Of a stretch of DNA of 44,800 nt, positions 24,371 through 32,736 are shown in pieces. This stretch comes from Nitrospirota bacterium. Its GTDB lineage: Bacteria > Nitrospirota > Thermodesulfovibrionia > Thermodesulfovibrionales > JdFR-88. The first letter of the stretch is position 1; the number at the start of each line of letters is the position of its first letter. Under the pieces are notes generated by a model that searched no databases, was not told the DNA's origin, and was given only the letters and a program-made list of their open reading frames with translations. The stretch is taken from the NCBI GenBank assembly GCA_021813405.1, contig JAKAKS010000005.1, forward strand, positions 1-44,800, in the 5' to 3' direction. The translations under genes were made by a program, and so were the position numbers.

Positions 24371-25558
24371 ATGAGCACAAGCCCGGTCAGGAGAATTTCA
24401 GTCGGACGAAGGCAGCCAAAGCTTCCTAGCGACAGCATATTCTGTTTTATAGACAGGGACAGCAACCTCTTCATGGAAAGCTATTTCCGTGAGGCCATAA
24501 TACTGGAGCGCAGGAGGTCGGCCCGCTCCGGGAAACCTTTTTTAACCATGCTCGTGGACCTGGGAAAGCTTTCCCCGTCCGTTAAACCCGATGTTATTCA
24601 AAAGGTGGCAGGCTCCCTTTTTGCAAACACCCGCGACACGGACATAAAAGGGTGGTTCCGGTACAACACCATAATTGGTGTTATCTTTACGGAGACGGAT
24701 GTCAGCCAGCGCGATTTGATACATCAGAAGGTAGCGGAAGGCATCACCGGCCTGTGCGGGAAGGAAACGGCTGACGGGATCGGCATTTCTTTTCATATAT
24801 TCCCGGATGTTGAGAACGCAGATTTTTTAAAAGACGGAGCCGAAGCGGGATATTCATGGGAAAAGATAGAGTCTTATCTGCTTGAGATGAACGAGCGCAG
24901 AAGGGGCGCTCGCATTATAAAAAGGGTTCTGGACATAGTGGGCGGCATCCTCTTTCTGCTGCTTGCAATGCCCTTTTTCATAATAATCCCTGTGCTTATA
25001 AAGCTTACGTCAAAGGGGCCGGTTATATTTAAACAGGAGCGCATCGGCCTTCATGGGAAGCGATTCACCTTTCTGAAATTCAGGTCAATGCGCATCGGTC
25101 AGTCCGATGCTATACACAGGGCATTTGTAAAAGATCTCATCCGGGGAAGCAACGGCGCTCCGGATGATAAAGGGGCCGGGCAAGACGTGCCGGACAAAAA
25201 AGTGTACAAGATTAAAAATGACCCCAGGATCACGCCCATTGGGAATTTTTTGAGAAAATCTAGCCTTGATGAGCTGCCGCAGTTCATCAATGTGCTGAGG
25301 GGGGAAATGTCTTTTGTCGGGCCCCGCCCCCCCATACCGTACGAGGTGAAAGATTATGACATCTGGCACCTGAGGCGCATACTGGACGTCAAGCCCGGCC
25401 TCACCGGGCTATGGCAGGTTAAAGGCAGGAGTTCCATAGGTTTTGACGAGATGGTGCGCCTGGATCTGCAGTATGCAAGGACGTGGACCTTGTGGATGGA
25501 CCTCAAGCTTATAGTACAAACTCCATTTGTCATGCTGAGGGGCAGAGGGGCTTACTGA
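24371..25558 (+). CDS. Polyprenyl-phosphate sugar transferase with a degenerate GGDEF-like N-terminus
   Basis: The C-terminal half is a bacterial sugar transferase that loads the first sugar phosphate on undecaprenyl phosphate. One membrane segment (about 188-210) is followed by IFKQERIGLHGKRFTFLKFRSM, SSLDELPQFINVLRGEMSFVGPRP and LDVKPGLTGLWQVKGRSS. The N-terminal 150 residues resemble a GGDEF domain: SYFREAIILERRRSARSGKP, then LTMLVDL, then RDTDIKGWFRYNTIIGVIFT. The GGDEF signature itself is lost, with FRYNT-I in its place, so it cannot make cyclic di-GMP but might bind a ligand or partner. A 30-residue acidic insert interrupts the catalytic part. AAGGA precedes the ATG. Confidence 0.9.
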   Translation: MSTSPVRRISVGRRQPKLPSDSIFCFIDRDSNLFMESYFREAIILERRRSARSGKPFLTMLVDLGKLSPSVKPDVIQKVAGSLFANTRDTDIKGWFRYNTIIGVIFTETDVSQRDLIHQKVAEGITGLCGKETADGIGISFHIFPDVENADFLKDGAEAGYSWEKIESYLLEMNERRRGARIIKRVLDIVGGILFLLLAMPFFIIIPVLIKLTSKGPVIFKQERIGLHGKRFTFLKFRSMRIGQSDAIHRAFVKDLIRGSNGAPDDKGAGQDVPDKKVYKIKNDPRITPIGNFLRKSSLDELPQFINVLRGEMSFVGPRPPIPYEVKDYDIWHLRRILDVKPGLTGLWQVKGRSSIGFDEMVRLDLQYARTWTLWMDLKLIVQTPFVMLRGRGAY

Positions 25559-25673
25559 GAGTCTCTTCATTTCACCGTGCTGAAATTAAAAACTGAGGAC
25601 TGCACCAGATGAACATGGATACAAGATATTTTCTTTTTTTTAAATCTTTTGAACTGCGAACATGGAGGGGAAT

Positions 25674-26675
25674 GTGATCAAGATTGGCGTTCTGGGTTAT
25701 GGGTATTGGGGCCCAAACATAGTCAGGAACTTTAATCAGGCTGACGGGGCCAAGGTTGTTTCGATATGCGACCAGAGCCAGAAGTCGCTAAACAGGGCAA
25801 GAAAGGCCAACCCATATATAGCGATGACTGATAACTGCGAGGAGACACTGTCCTCTCCGGATATTGACGCAGTGGCAATCGTTACCCCTGTCTCCACTCA
25901 TTTTGAGCTCGCAAAAAAGGCGCTCATGAATGGAAAACATGTCTTTGTGGAAAAACCTTTCACCGCTTCCATCGCGGAGGCCGAGGAACTGGTGAACCTT
26001 GCCGAGAGGAAAAATCTGATAATTATGGTGGACCACACCTTCATCTTTACCGGCGCCGTACAGAAGATGAAGCAGCTCATAGACGACGAGGTGCTTGGGG
26101 AGCCTTATTACTATGATTCCGTCAGGGTGAACCTGGGGCTTTTTCAGTCTGACGTCAATGTGGTATGGGACCTGGGGCCGCACGATTTTTCTATTCTGGA
26201 CTACCTTATCAAGGAAAAGCCGGTGGCGATATCGGCAAACGGCAAGGCACACGTGAACGGCAAAGAGGACACCGCCTACATCACGGCGTATTTTAACAAC
26301 AAGATGATAGCCCATTTCAACGTAAACTGGCTTTCTCCCGTAAAGGTTAGGACAACTCTGATAGGCGGAGAGAAGAAGATGCTTGTCTGGAACGACCTGG
26401 AAGCGGATGAAAAAATAAAGATGTATGACAAGGGCGTAGAGGTGAAAAATGGCGAGGGCAGATACGATATGCTTGTCAGTTACCGCTCCGGGGACATGTG
26501 GGTGCCAAGGATAGACCAGAAAGAAGCACTCAAATCGGAGGCGGAGTATTTTGTTTCCTGCGTCGAGAACAGCGAGACCCCCATAAATGACGGACATGCC
26601 GGCATGCGGGTAGTGCGAATGCTAGATGCCTGCGACAGGTCGCTTGCGAATAACGGGGCGATGGTGCGGCTGTGA
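25674..26675 (+). CDS. Gfo/Idh/MocA-family sugar-nucleotide oxidoreductase
   Basis: An NAD-dependent dehydrogenase. The Rossmann motif GVLGYGYWGPNIVRNF is at the N-terminus, and HVFVEKPFTASIAEA carries the catalytic EKP. The C-terminal sheet includes YYYDSVRVNLG and VWDLGPHDFSILDYL. Followed by an acyltransferase and an aminotransferase, it most likely oxidises C3 of a UDP-N-acetylhexosamine, as WbpB/WlbA or GnnA do. I chose GTG 25674 because GGAGGGG lies just before it. An ATG at 25662 is overlapped by that site and has none of its own. The end overlaps the next gene. Confidence 0.88.
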   Translation: MIKIGVLGYGYWGPNIVRNFNQADGAKVVSICDQSQKSLNRARKANPYIAMTDNCEETLSSPDIDAVAIVTPVSTHFELAKKALMNGKHVFVEKPFTASIAEAEELVNLAERKNLIIMVDHTFIFTGAVQKMKQLIDDEVLGEPYYYDSVRVNLGLFQSDVNVVWDLGPHDFSILDYLIKEKPVAISANGKAHVNGKEDTAYITAYFNNKMIAHFNVNWLSPVKVRTTLIGGEKKMLVWNDLEADEKIKMYDKGVEVKNGEGRYDMLVSYRSGDMWVPRIDQKEALKSEAEYFVSCVENSETPINDGHAGMRVVRMLDACDRSLANNGAMVRL

Positions 26676-27157
26676 AATATCTGTCCATATCTGAAGACGT
26701 GCGGCTTGGCGAAAATGTGAAGCTTGCAAATTTCGTTAACTTGTATGGCTGCTCCGTTGGGGATAACACAAAAATCGGGACCTTTGTCGAGGTGCAAAAA
26801 AACGCCACGATTGGCAGAAACTGCAAGATACAGAGCCATACTTTCATTTGCGAAGGGGTGGCCATCGAGGACGACGTCTTCATCGGCCACAGCGTAACCT
26901 TCATTAACGACAAGTATCCCAGGGCCACTTCAGCCAGCGGCGCCCTGCAGACCGAGGCGGACTGGAAAGTGGTGCCAACAGTAGTAAAAAAAGGGGCGTC
27001 CATAGGTTCAGGTTCCACGATACTGTGCAACGTGACCATCGGGGAGGGTGCTATCGTAGGCGCCGGAAGTGTGGTCACCAGGGACGTGCCTTCCGGGGCC
27101 ATAGTTGCCGGAAATCCGGCTAAATTCATGAGGATGGCAAGCGATGACGACAAATGA
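26672..27157 (+). CDS. LbH-fold sugar N-acyltransferase (WbpD/WlbB-like)
   Basis: A 161-residue left-handed beta-helix acyltransferase built from hexapeptide repeats (ENVKLANFVNLYGCSVGDNTKIG, and later SIGSGSTILCNVTIGEGAIVGAG), ending with VVTRDVPSGAIVAGNPAK. The loop FINDKYPRAT is characteristic of the WbpD/WlbB group, which acetylates the 3-amino group of UDP-3-amino sugars. It starts with GTG overlapping the stop of the oxidoreductase and itself overlaps the aminotransferase gene by 14 bases. The three therefore form a tight functional cassette. Confidence 0.88.
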   Translation: MKYLSISEDVRLGENVKLANFVNLYGCSVGDNTKIGTFVEVQKNATIGRNCKIQSHTFICEGVAIEDDVFIGHSVTFINDKYPRATSASGALQTEADWKVVPTVVKKGASIGSGSTILCNVTIGEGAIVGAGSVVTRDVPSGAIVAGNPAKFMRMASDDDK

Positions 27158-28340
27158 AATGATACCATTTCTGGACCTGGCAACGCCGCACCTGGAGCTC
27201 GAGGAGGAAATGGTCTCGCTCTTCAGGGACGCACTGAGGTCGAGCAGGTTCATTGGCGGGCCCACGGTGGAAGGATTCGAAAAAGATTTTGCCGCCTTCT
27301 GCGGCGCGGACCATTGCGTGGGGGTTGGCAGTGGCACCGACGCCCTGAGGTTTGCGTTGATAGCGGCCGGAGTAAAAGCTGGAGACACGGTAGTGACGGT
27401 GTCCAATACCTTTATTGCCACCACCGAGGCTATCTCCCAGGCGGGCGCGGTCCCGGCCTTTGTGGACGTAGATGAGCGGACGTGCAATATGGATGCAGAA
27501 AAGCTCCGGGAATTTCTGGAAACCGGATGCGAGTCCTGTAAAAAGGGCGGGCTGGTCAGCAAAAAAACCAAAAGCCCTGTTACCGCTGTGGTTCCGGTGC
27601 ATCTTTACGGGCAGATGGCGGACATGGACCCCATAGAGGAGCTTGCCGAAAAGTATGGCATGATTGTGATTGAGGATGCCTGCCAGGCGCACGGTGCTAA
27701 ATACTTTTCCAGGCGCCAAAACCGGTGGAGGACGGCTGGTTCGATGGGTGCCGCAGCCGCGTTCAGCTTCTATCCGGGGAAAAATCTTGGGGCCTGCGGA
27801 GAAGCCGGAGCAGTCACGACTGGAAACCCGGAGATGGCCGCAAAGATTCGCATGCTCAGGGACCACGGGCAGTCAAAAAAATATTACCACGAAATTGAGG
27901 GATATAATGGAAGGCTGGATGCGATACAGGCCGGTTTTTTACAGCTGAAGCTTAGAAAGCTTTCCGGGTGGAATGAGCTGCGTCGTCAGAATGCCTCACG
28001 GTATGGCGCGTTGCTTGGGGGCGTGGATAGGCTGGTTTTGCCTTACGAGCCGCAGTGGTCAAAAGGTGTTTACCACTTATACGTTGTCCGCACTGAAATG
28101 CGGGGGGGGTTGCAGGATTATCTAAGCGGCAAAGGGATATCAACCGGGCTCCATTACCCGGTTCCTCTGCATCTGCAAAACGCATACAGCGGGGTTCTGG
28201 GGTACCGGAAAGGGGATTTGTCCACATCGGAAAGGTTGGCCGCGGAGATACTTTCCCTGCCCATGTATCCGTCCCTTTCAGACGCCCAGATGGAGAAAGT
28301 CGCCGGAAGCATCAGGGACTTTTTCAAAGGCCGGGACTAA
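27144..28340 (+). CDS. DegT/DnrJ/EryC1 sugar aminotransferase
   Basis: A PLP-dependent aminotransferase of 398 residues for nucleotide-linked keto sugars. Typical segments are IPFLDLATPH, SSRFIGGPTVEGFEKDFAAF, VGVGSGTDALRFAL, VHLYGQMADM, VIEDACQAHGA and the Schiff-base lysine Lys213 in FSFYPGKNLGACGEAG. YNGRLDAIQAGFLQLKL follows. With the two preceding enzymes it should install the 3-amino group (WbpE/WlbC or GnnB type). AGGA lies 9 bases before the ATG. It is close to but not overlapping the FemAB gene. Confidence 0.92.
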   Translation: MTTNEMIPFLDLATPHLELEEEMVSLFRDALRSSRFIGGPTVEGFEKDFAAFCGADHCVGVGSGTDALRFALIAAGVKAGDTVVTVSNTFIATTEAISQAGAVPAFVDVDERTCNMDAEKLREFLETGCESCKKGGLVSKKTKSPVTAVVPVHLYGQMADMDPIEELAEKYGMIVIEDACQAHGAKYFSRRQNRWRTAGSMGAAAAFSFYPGKNLGACGEAGAVTTGNPEMAAKIRMLRDHGQSKKYYHEIEGYNGRLDAIQAGFLQLKLRKLSGWNELRRQNASRYGALLGGVDRLVLPYEPQWSKGVYHLYVVRTEMRGGLQDYLSGKGISTGLHYPVPLHLQNAYSGVLGYRKGDLSTSERLAAEILSLPMYPSLSDAQMEKVAGSIRDFFKGRD

Positions 28341-28375
28341 CTGCTTTTGATATTACTGCAGCGGATTAAGCAATC

Positions 28376-29404
28376 ATGAAGATAATAAATCCCCTGGAAT
28401 TTCCCTCGTGGGATGATATGCTGCTTCCGCATAATGGCGCGTCTTTTTTTCATTCATCGCAATGGGCCAGGCTCCTGGCGGAGGCCTATGATTACAGACC
28501 CATGTATTTCACTCTTTTTGACGGGGGCAGGCTCGTTGCTACGGTCCCCGTTATGGAGGTGAAGAGTTTTTTGACCGGGAAAAGGGGCGTCAGCCTGCCG
28601 TTTACAGATTACTGCGAGCCTCTTGCCGAAGGGGGGCAGCAGTTCCAGCTTTTGTTTGACGGTCTGGCCGAATATGGCAGGCGGGCCGGCTGGAAACACA
28701 TCGAATTACGCGGGGCATCTAGTTTTTTAGAGGGTGTGCAGCCTTCCTCAAGCTCATATGGCCACGTACTCGATCTCTCAAAGGGGGTGGAATACGTTTT
28801 TCCCGGCCTCAGGGACAGCACAAAAAGGAATATCAAAAAGGCGCGCAAAGAAGGAGTCGAGGTGGTGATTGATGCCTCGGCGCACGCTGTGGATGAATTT
28901 TATCGCCTGAACTGCCTTACAAGAAAAAAACACGGGCTTCCTCCTCAGCCGTTTGGCTTTTTCAGGGGATTGTTCAGAAATGTGATAGACAAAGGTTCCG
29001 GTTTTGTAGCAATTGCGTCATATAAAGGGAAAACAGTGGCCGGGTTGGTGTTCCTGCATTCTGGCAGAAAGGCCATTTATAAATACGGGGCCTCGGACGA
29101 GAATTACAATTTCCTCAGGGCCAATAACCTGGTTATGTGGGAGGCTATCAATTGGTACGCGAGGAACGGCTACAGCCAGCTCTGCCTTGGCAGGACCGAG
29201 CCTGAAAACAGCGGACTCAGGCAGTTCAAAACGGGATGGGGGGCATCTGAGAGGGCTATAAACTATTACCGCTACGATTTAGAGAAAGAGGCCTTTGTGC
29301 AAGCTCAATTGAGCGTATCAGGCGCGCATAACGCCATTTTCAGAAAAATGCCGGTGCCGCTCCTCAGGGCAGCCGGGGCTGTTATGTACAGGCACATGGG
29401 GTAG
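28376..29404 (+). CDS. FemAB-like protein of XrtA loci (GNAT fold)
   Basis: A 342-residue protein of the FemAB-related family found in exosortase/PEP-CTERM loci. Features are FFHSSQWARLLAEAYDYRP near the N-terminus, GVSLPFTDYCEPL, the positively charged stretch STKRNIKKARKEGVEV, TRKKHGLPPQPFGFFRGLF, the second GNAT core (FVAIASYKGKTVAGLVFLH), and KYGASDENYNFLRANNLVMW. FemAB enzymes transfer amino acids from aminoacyl-tRNA to peptidoglycan. In exopolysaccharide loci the acceptor is unknown, possibly an amino sugar. It ends YRHMG, like the second FemAB protein downstream. Confidence 0.88.
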   Translation: MKIINPLEFPSWDDMLLPHNGASFFHSSQWARLLAEAYDYRPMYFTLFDGGRLVATVPVMEVKSFLTGKRGVSLPFTDYCEPLAEGGQQFQLLFDGLAEYGRRAGWKHIELRGASSFLEGVQPSSSSYGHVLDLSKGVEYVFPGLRDSTKRNIKKARKEGVEVVIDASAHAVDEFYRLNCLTRKKHGLPPQPFGFFRGLFRNVIDKGSGFVAIASYKGKTVAGLVFLHSGRKAIYKYGASDENYNFLRANNLVMWEAINWYARNGYSQLCLGRTEPENSGLRQFKTGWGASERAINYYRYDLEKEAFVQAQLSVSGAHNAIFRKMPVPLLRAAGAVMYRHMG

Positions 29405-29413
29405 GCGGATCAT

Positions 29414-31606
29414 ATGAGCAGCTTGCAAAGAAAATTATATTACCAGGTAAAGCCTTTTATCCCAAGACAGGTCCAATTGCTGCTCAGGAGGAAAAGGGCC
29501 TTATGGATGCTCAGCAGATGCGCGGATATCTGGCCCATAGCCCAAAAGGCTGGCAGCCCACCCCGTCATTGGCGTGGCTGGCCCGAGCAGAAAAGTTTTG
29601 CTTTCATATTGACACATGACGTGGAAACGGCGGCAGGCCAGGAAAAATGCCATGATCTGGCACATCTGGAGGAACGGCTTGGGTTCCGGTCATCTTTCAA
29701 TTTTGTCCCGGAGAGATATGAAGTTTCCCCAGAGCTTCGCCATTATCTTGAGAACAGAGGATTTGAGGTTGGGGTGCACGGATTGTGCCATGATGGCAGA
29801 TACCTGGATTCCAGAGAAATATTCAGTGAAAGGGCTGTGAGAATAAACCGTTATCTGCGGGAATGGAAGGCGTCTGGTTTCCGTTTCCCTTCCATGTTGC
29901 ACAATCTCGACTGGATTCACGATCTGGAACTGGAATATGACCTGTCCACTTTCGATACCGACCCTTTTGAGCCGCAATCCGATGGCATGAATACCATTTT
30001 CCCTTTTTTTGTACCTGGCCCCACTTTGAGCGGGGGGTATGTAGAACTGCCATATACACTTCCTCAGGATTTCACCCTTTTCATAATCTTGCGGGAGAGG
30101 AATATAGATATCTGGAAAAAGAAACTGGACTGGATTGCGGAGCGTGGAGGCATGGCCCTTGTCAACGTCCATCCGGACTACATGAACTTCGGAACAGGCA
30201 AAAAGAAGGCCGAGGAATTTCCAGCAACCCTCTATAACGAATTCCTCAACTATGTGAAAAACAGATATGAGGGCCGGTTCTGGCAAGCGCTGCCAAGGGA
30301 TGCCGCGCGCTGGTTCAGAAAGGAAATGGGCAATGCACCGCATTCAACTTTATCTTCCGCCCGCCAGCGCGCAGTTAAGGATATTCCACCAGCGGACCTG
30401 CCACAGCGCAGTGCAGGCAAGGCCAAGGCCTCCGGGGTTAAGGCGTGCATGGTGGCATATTCTTTTTACGAGACGGATACCCGGATAATGCGTTATGCAG
30501 AGGCGCTTGCCGCGCGCGGAGACCAGGTGGACGTTTTTTCCCTTGCTATGGAAGGCACTGCGCCGGTGGAAAAGATAAACGGCGTCACCGTTTATCGTAT
30601 CCAGAGGCGGGACATAAACGAAAAGACAAAATTCTCCTACCTGGGCAGGCTTATGTCTTTCCTTTTACGCTCGTCATGGAGTCTGTCAAAAAATTCAATT
30701 CGCAGGCCATATGACATCATCCATGTGCACTCAGTGCCAGACTTTGAGGTGTTTGCGGCCTTGTTTCCAAAGCTTCGGGGCTCCAAGTTGATCCTTGATA
30801 TCCACGACATAGTTCCGGAGTTTTATGCAAGCAAGTTTGGCACCAGCCACCTGTCCTTCACATTCAAGGCCCTCAAGCAGGTCGAGCGGTGGTCCACTGG
30901 TTTTTCAGACCACGTCATCATAGCCAATCACATCTGGGAAAGGGTCATCACCTCCAGGTCCGTCCCGTCCGGGAAGTGCTCAACATTTCTTAATTATCCG
31001 GACCGCCGCGTTTTCAACCCGCTAAAGCGTAAAAGGCAGGCCGACGGACGGTTTGTAATGATGTACCCAGGCACTCTCAACTGGCACCAGGGGCTGGATA
31101 TTGCAATAAAAGCGTTCGATTTGATAAAGACAGAGGTCCCGGAGGCGGAGTTCCATATCTACGGCAAAGGGCCTGCCGGGGAGGCCTTAAAGAGCCTGGT
31201 AAAAGAACGGTCTTTGGAAGACCGGGTGAAGTTTATGGATACAGTCCCGGTGGAACAGATAGCGGGCATTATGGCGGATGCTGATCTTGGAATTGTCCCA
31301 AAGCGCAACGACTCTTTTGGCGGTGATGCTTTCAGCACGAAGATATTTGAGTTCATGGCGCTTGGAGTGCCTGTTGTTGCCGCCAACACACGTATAGACA
31401 CCTTTTATTTCAACGACTCTCTCCTTAAGTTCTTTCAATCCGGGGATGAAAAAAGCCTTGCCGCAGCCATGTTGGAGATGATAAAAAACCATGGCTTTCG
31501 CCGGCAACTTGCGGCCAACGCCCTGACCTATGTGGCAGGGCAGAGCTGGGATGTCAAGCGTCAGGACTATCTGGACCTGGTGGACCGGCTGGTCATGGGC
31601 CGCTGA
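29414..31606 (+). CDS. Fusion of a polysaccharide-deacetylase-like domain and a GT4 glycosyltransferase
   Basis: A 730-residue two-domain protein. Residues about 60-300 form a NodB-like deacetylase domain: FAFILTHDVETAAG (Asp69), SSFNFVPERY, and GVHGLCHDGRY with the His122-x3-His126 metal pair. Residues about 350-725 are a GT-B glycosyltransferase of family 4. They show MVAYSFYETDTRIMRYAEAL, IIHVHSVPDFEVFAALF, MMYPGTLNWHQGLDIAIKAF, FHIYGKGPAGEAL, and the donor-site loop DAFSTKIFEFMALGVPVVAA. A Ser/Ala/Pro-rich linker joins them. The deacetylase part could remove acetyl groups from the sugar acceptor before or after transfer. Separate genes are more usual. The start lies 9 bases after the FemAB stop. 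Confidence 0.88.
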   Translation: MSSLQRKLYYQVKPFIPRQVQLLLRRKRALWMLSRCADIWPIAQKAGSPPRHWRGWPEQKSFAFILTHDVETAAGQEKCHDLAHLEERLGFRSSFNFVPERYEVSPELRHYLENRGFEVGVHGLCHDGRYLDSREIFSERAVRINRYLREWKASGFRFPSMLHNLDWIHDLELEYDLSTFDTDPFEPQSDGMNTIFPFFVPGPTLSGGYVELPYTLPQDFTLFIILRERNIDIWKKKLDWIAERGGMALVNVHPDYMNFGTGKKKAEEFPATLYNEFLNYVKNRYEGRFWQALPRDAARWFRKEMGNAPHSTLSSARQRAVKDIPPADLPQRSAGKAKASGVKACMVAYSFYETDTRIMRYAEALAARGDQVDVFSLAMEGTAPVEKINGVTVYRIQRRDINEKTKFSYLGRLMSFLLRSSWSLSKNSIRRPYDIIHVHSVPDFEVFAALFPKLRGSKLILDIHDIVPEFYASKFGTSHLSFTFKALKQVERWSTGFSDHVIIANHIWERVITSRSVPSGKCSTFLNYPDRRVFNPLKRKRQADGRFVMMYPGTLNWHQGLDIAIKAFDLIKTEVPEAEFHIYGKGPAGEALKSLVKERSLEDRVKFMDTVPVEQIAGIMADADLGIVPKRNDSFGGDAFSTKIFEFMALGVPVVAANTRIDTFYFNDSLLKFFQSGDEKSLAAAMLEMIKNHGFRRQLAANALTYVAGQSWDVKRQDYLDLVDRLVMGR

Positions 31607-31625
31607 AAGAACTAAACCTGGAAAA

Positions 31626-32693
31626 ATGGATATACGCATCACTATCATCGATCCGGAGACGGACGGCAGATGGGACGATTTTGTAGAGCAGCATGCCTAT
31701 GGATGGATCTGCCATCTTTCCGGATGGAAGCATGTGCTGGAGAACAGCTTTAAACATATGCGAGGCTATTATCTGGCCTTGATGCAAGGCCAGACGATCA
31801 GGGCCGCACTTCCGATCTATGAGGTGCGCAGCCGCATAATGGGAAACCGGCTGGTCAGCGTTCCTTTTGCAACGATCTCAGACCCCCTTGTCTCATCGGG
31901 AAAGGATGTGGCCCTGCTCTTGGATGCTGCAAAAGAAATTTTTGAGCGGATTGATGCAAATTTCATGGAAATCAGGGCATTTTCATCGTCCGCGTATATG
32001 CAGGAAGACCGGCTGGAAAAGGTGGAAAATTACAAGCACCATTATATTGTTCTAGATAGGCCAATTGATGATATCAGCAAGACGTTTCACCGGTCCTGCG
32101 TGCGCCAGAGGATTGCCAGGTCATTAAAAAGCGGCATCACGTTCGAGTCCGGTGAAACAGAACTTGATCTGAAACAATTCTACAACCTGTACCTTACCAA
32201 CAGGAAAAGACTCAGCCTGCCGCCACAGCCTTATTTGTTCATTAAATCATTATGGGACACATTTCATCCATCAAAAAAAATTACACTGCTTATGGCCAGG
32301 AAAGACGGGGCCCTCATCGGGTGCCTTATGTTCTTTAGGTTTAAGGACAGGGTCTCTGCGGAATTCGCAGCTTATGATGACAGTTATTTGAATATAAGTC
32401 CTCTCCATGGAATGTTCTGGGAGGCAATTCAGGCGGCGCAGCGGGAAGGGTACCGTATTTTTGATTTCGGCCGGACGTCTTTGGACAATTCCACTCTCAT
32501 TGATTTCAAGGACAGATGGGGTACTGAAGTCACTGGCCTTCCGCAATTTTATTTTCTCCCAGATCACTCAACAAAAAAAGTAAAAGTAAAAAATGGGGCG
32601 TTAGGCAGACAAGTCTTTGGGCGGATGTGCAAGTTTGCTCCAAAGCCGCTATACATCTGGATGGGGAATATTCTCTACAAACATATGGGCTGA
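31626..32693 (+). CDS. Second FemAB-like/GNAT protein
   Basis: A 355-residue paralogue of the FemAB-like protein at 28376. It has WICHLSGWKHVLENSFKHMRGYYLALM, VSVPFATISDPL, SCVRQRIARSLKSGITFESG, RLSLPPQPYLFIKSLWDTF, ITLLMARKDGALIGCLMFF, and FDFGRTSLDNSTLIDFKDRWG, and it closes with ILYKHMG. The start is ATG 31626, just after the fusion gene; an upstream TG-start frame would overlap that gene by 77 bases. The role is likely aminoacyl or acyl transfer to the glycan or a lipid-linked intermediate, but the substrate is unknown. Lys/Arg residues near 150-180 may bind a phosphate or tRNA. Confidence 0.8.
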   Translation: MDIRITIIDPETDGRWDDFVEQHAYGWICHLSGWKHVLENSFKHMRGYYLALMQGQTIRAALPIYEVRSRIMGNRLVSVPFATISDPLVSSGKDVALLLDAAKEIFERIDANFMEIRAFSSSAYMQEDRLEKVENYKHHYIVLDRPIDDISKTFHRSCVRQRIARSLKSGITFESGETELDLKQFYNLYLTNRKRLSLPPQPYLFIKSLWDTFHPSKKITLLMARKDGALIGCLMFFRFKDRVSAEFAAYDDSYLNISPLHGMFWEAIQAAQREGYRIFDFGRTSLDNSTLIDFKDRWGTEVTGLPQFYFLPDHSTKKVKVKNGALGRQVFGRMCKFAPKPLYIWMGNILYKHMG

Positions 32694-32736
32694 GAATCCA
32701 TGGGCCGGAAATTCTTTGGGCATTTTCCTCTGAGAA

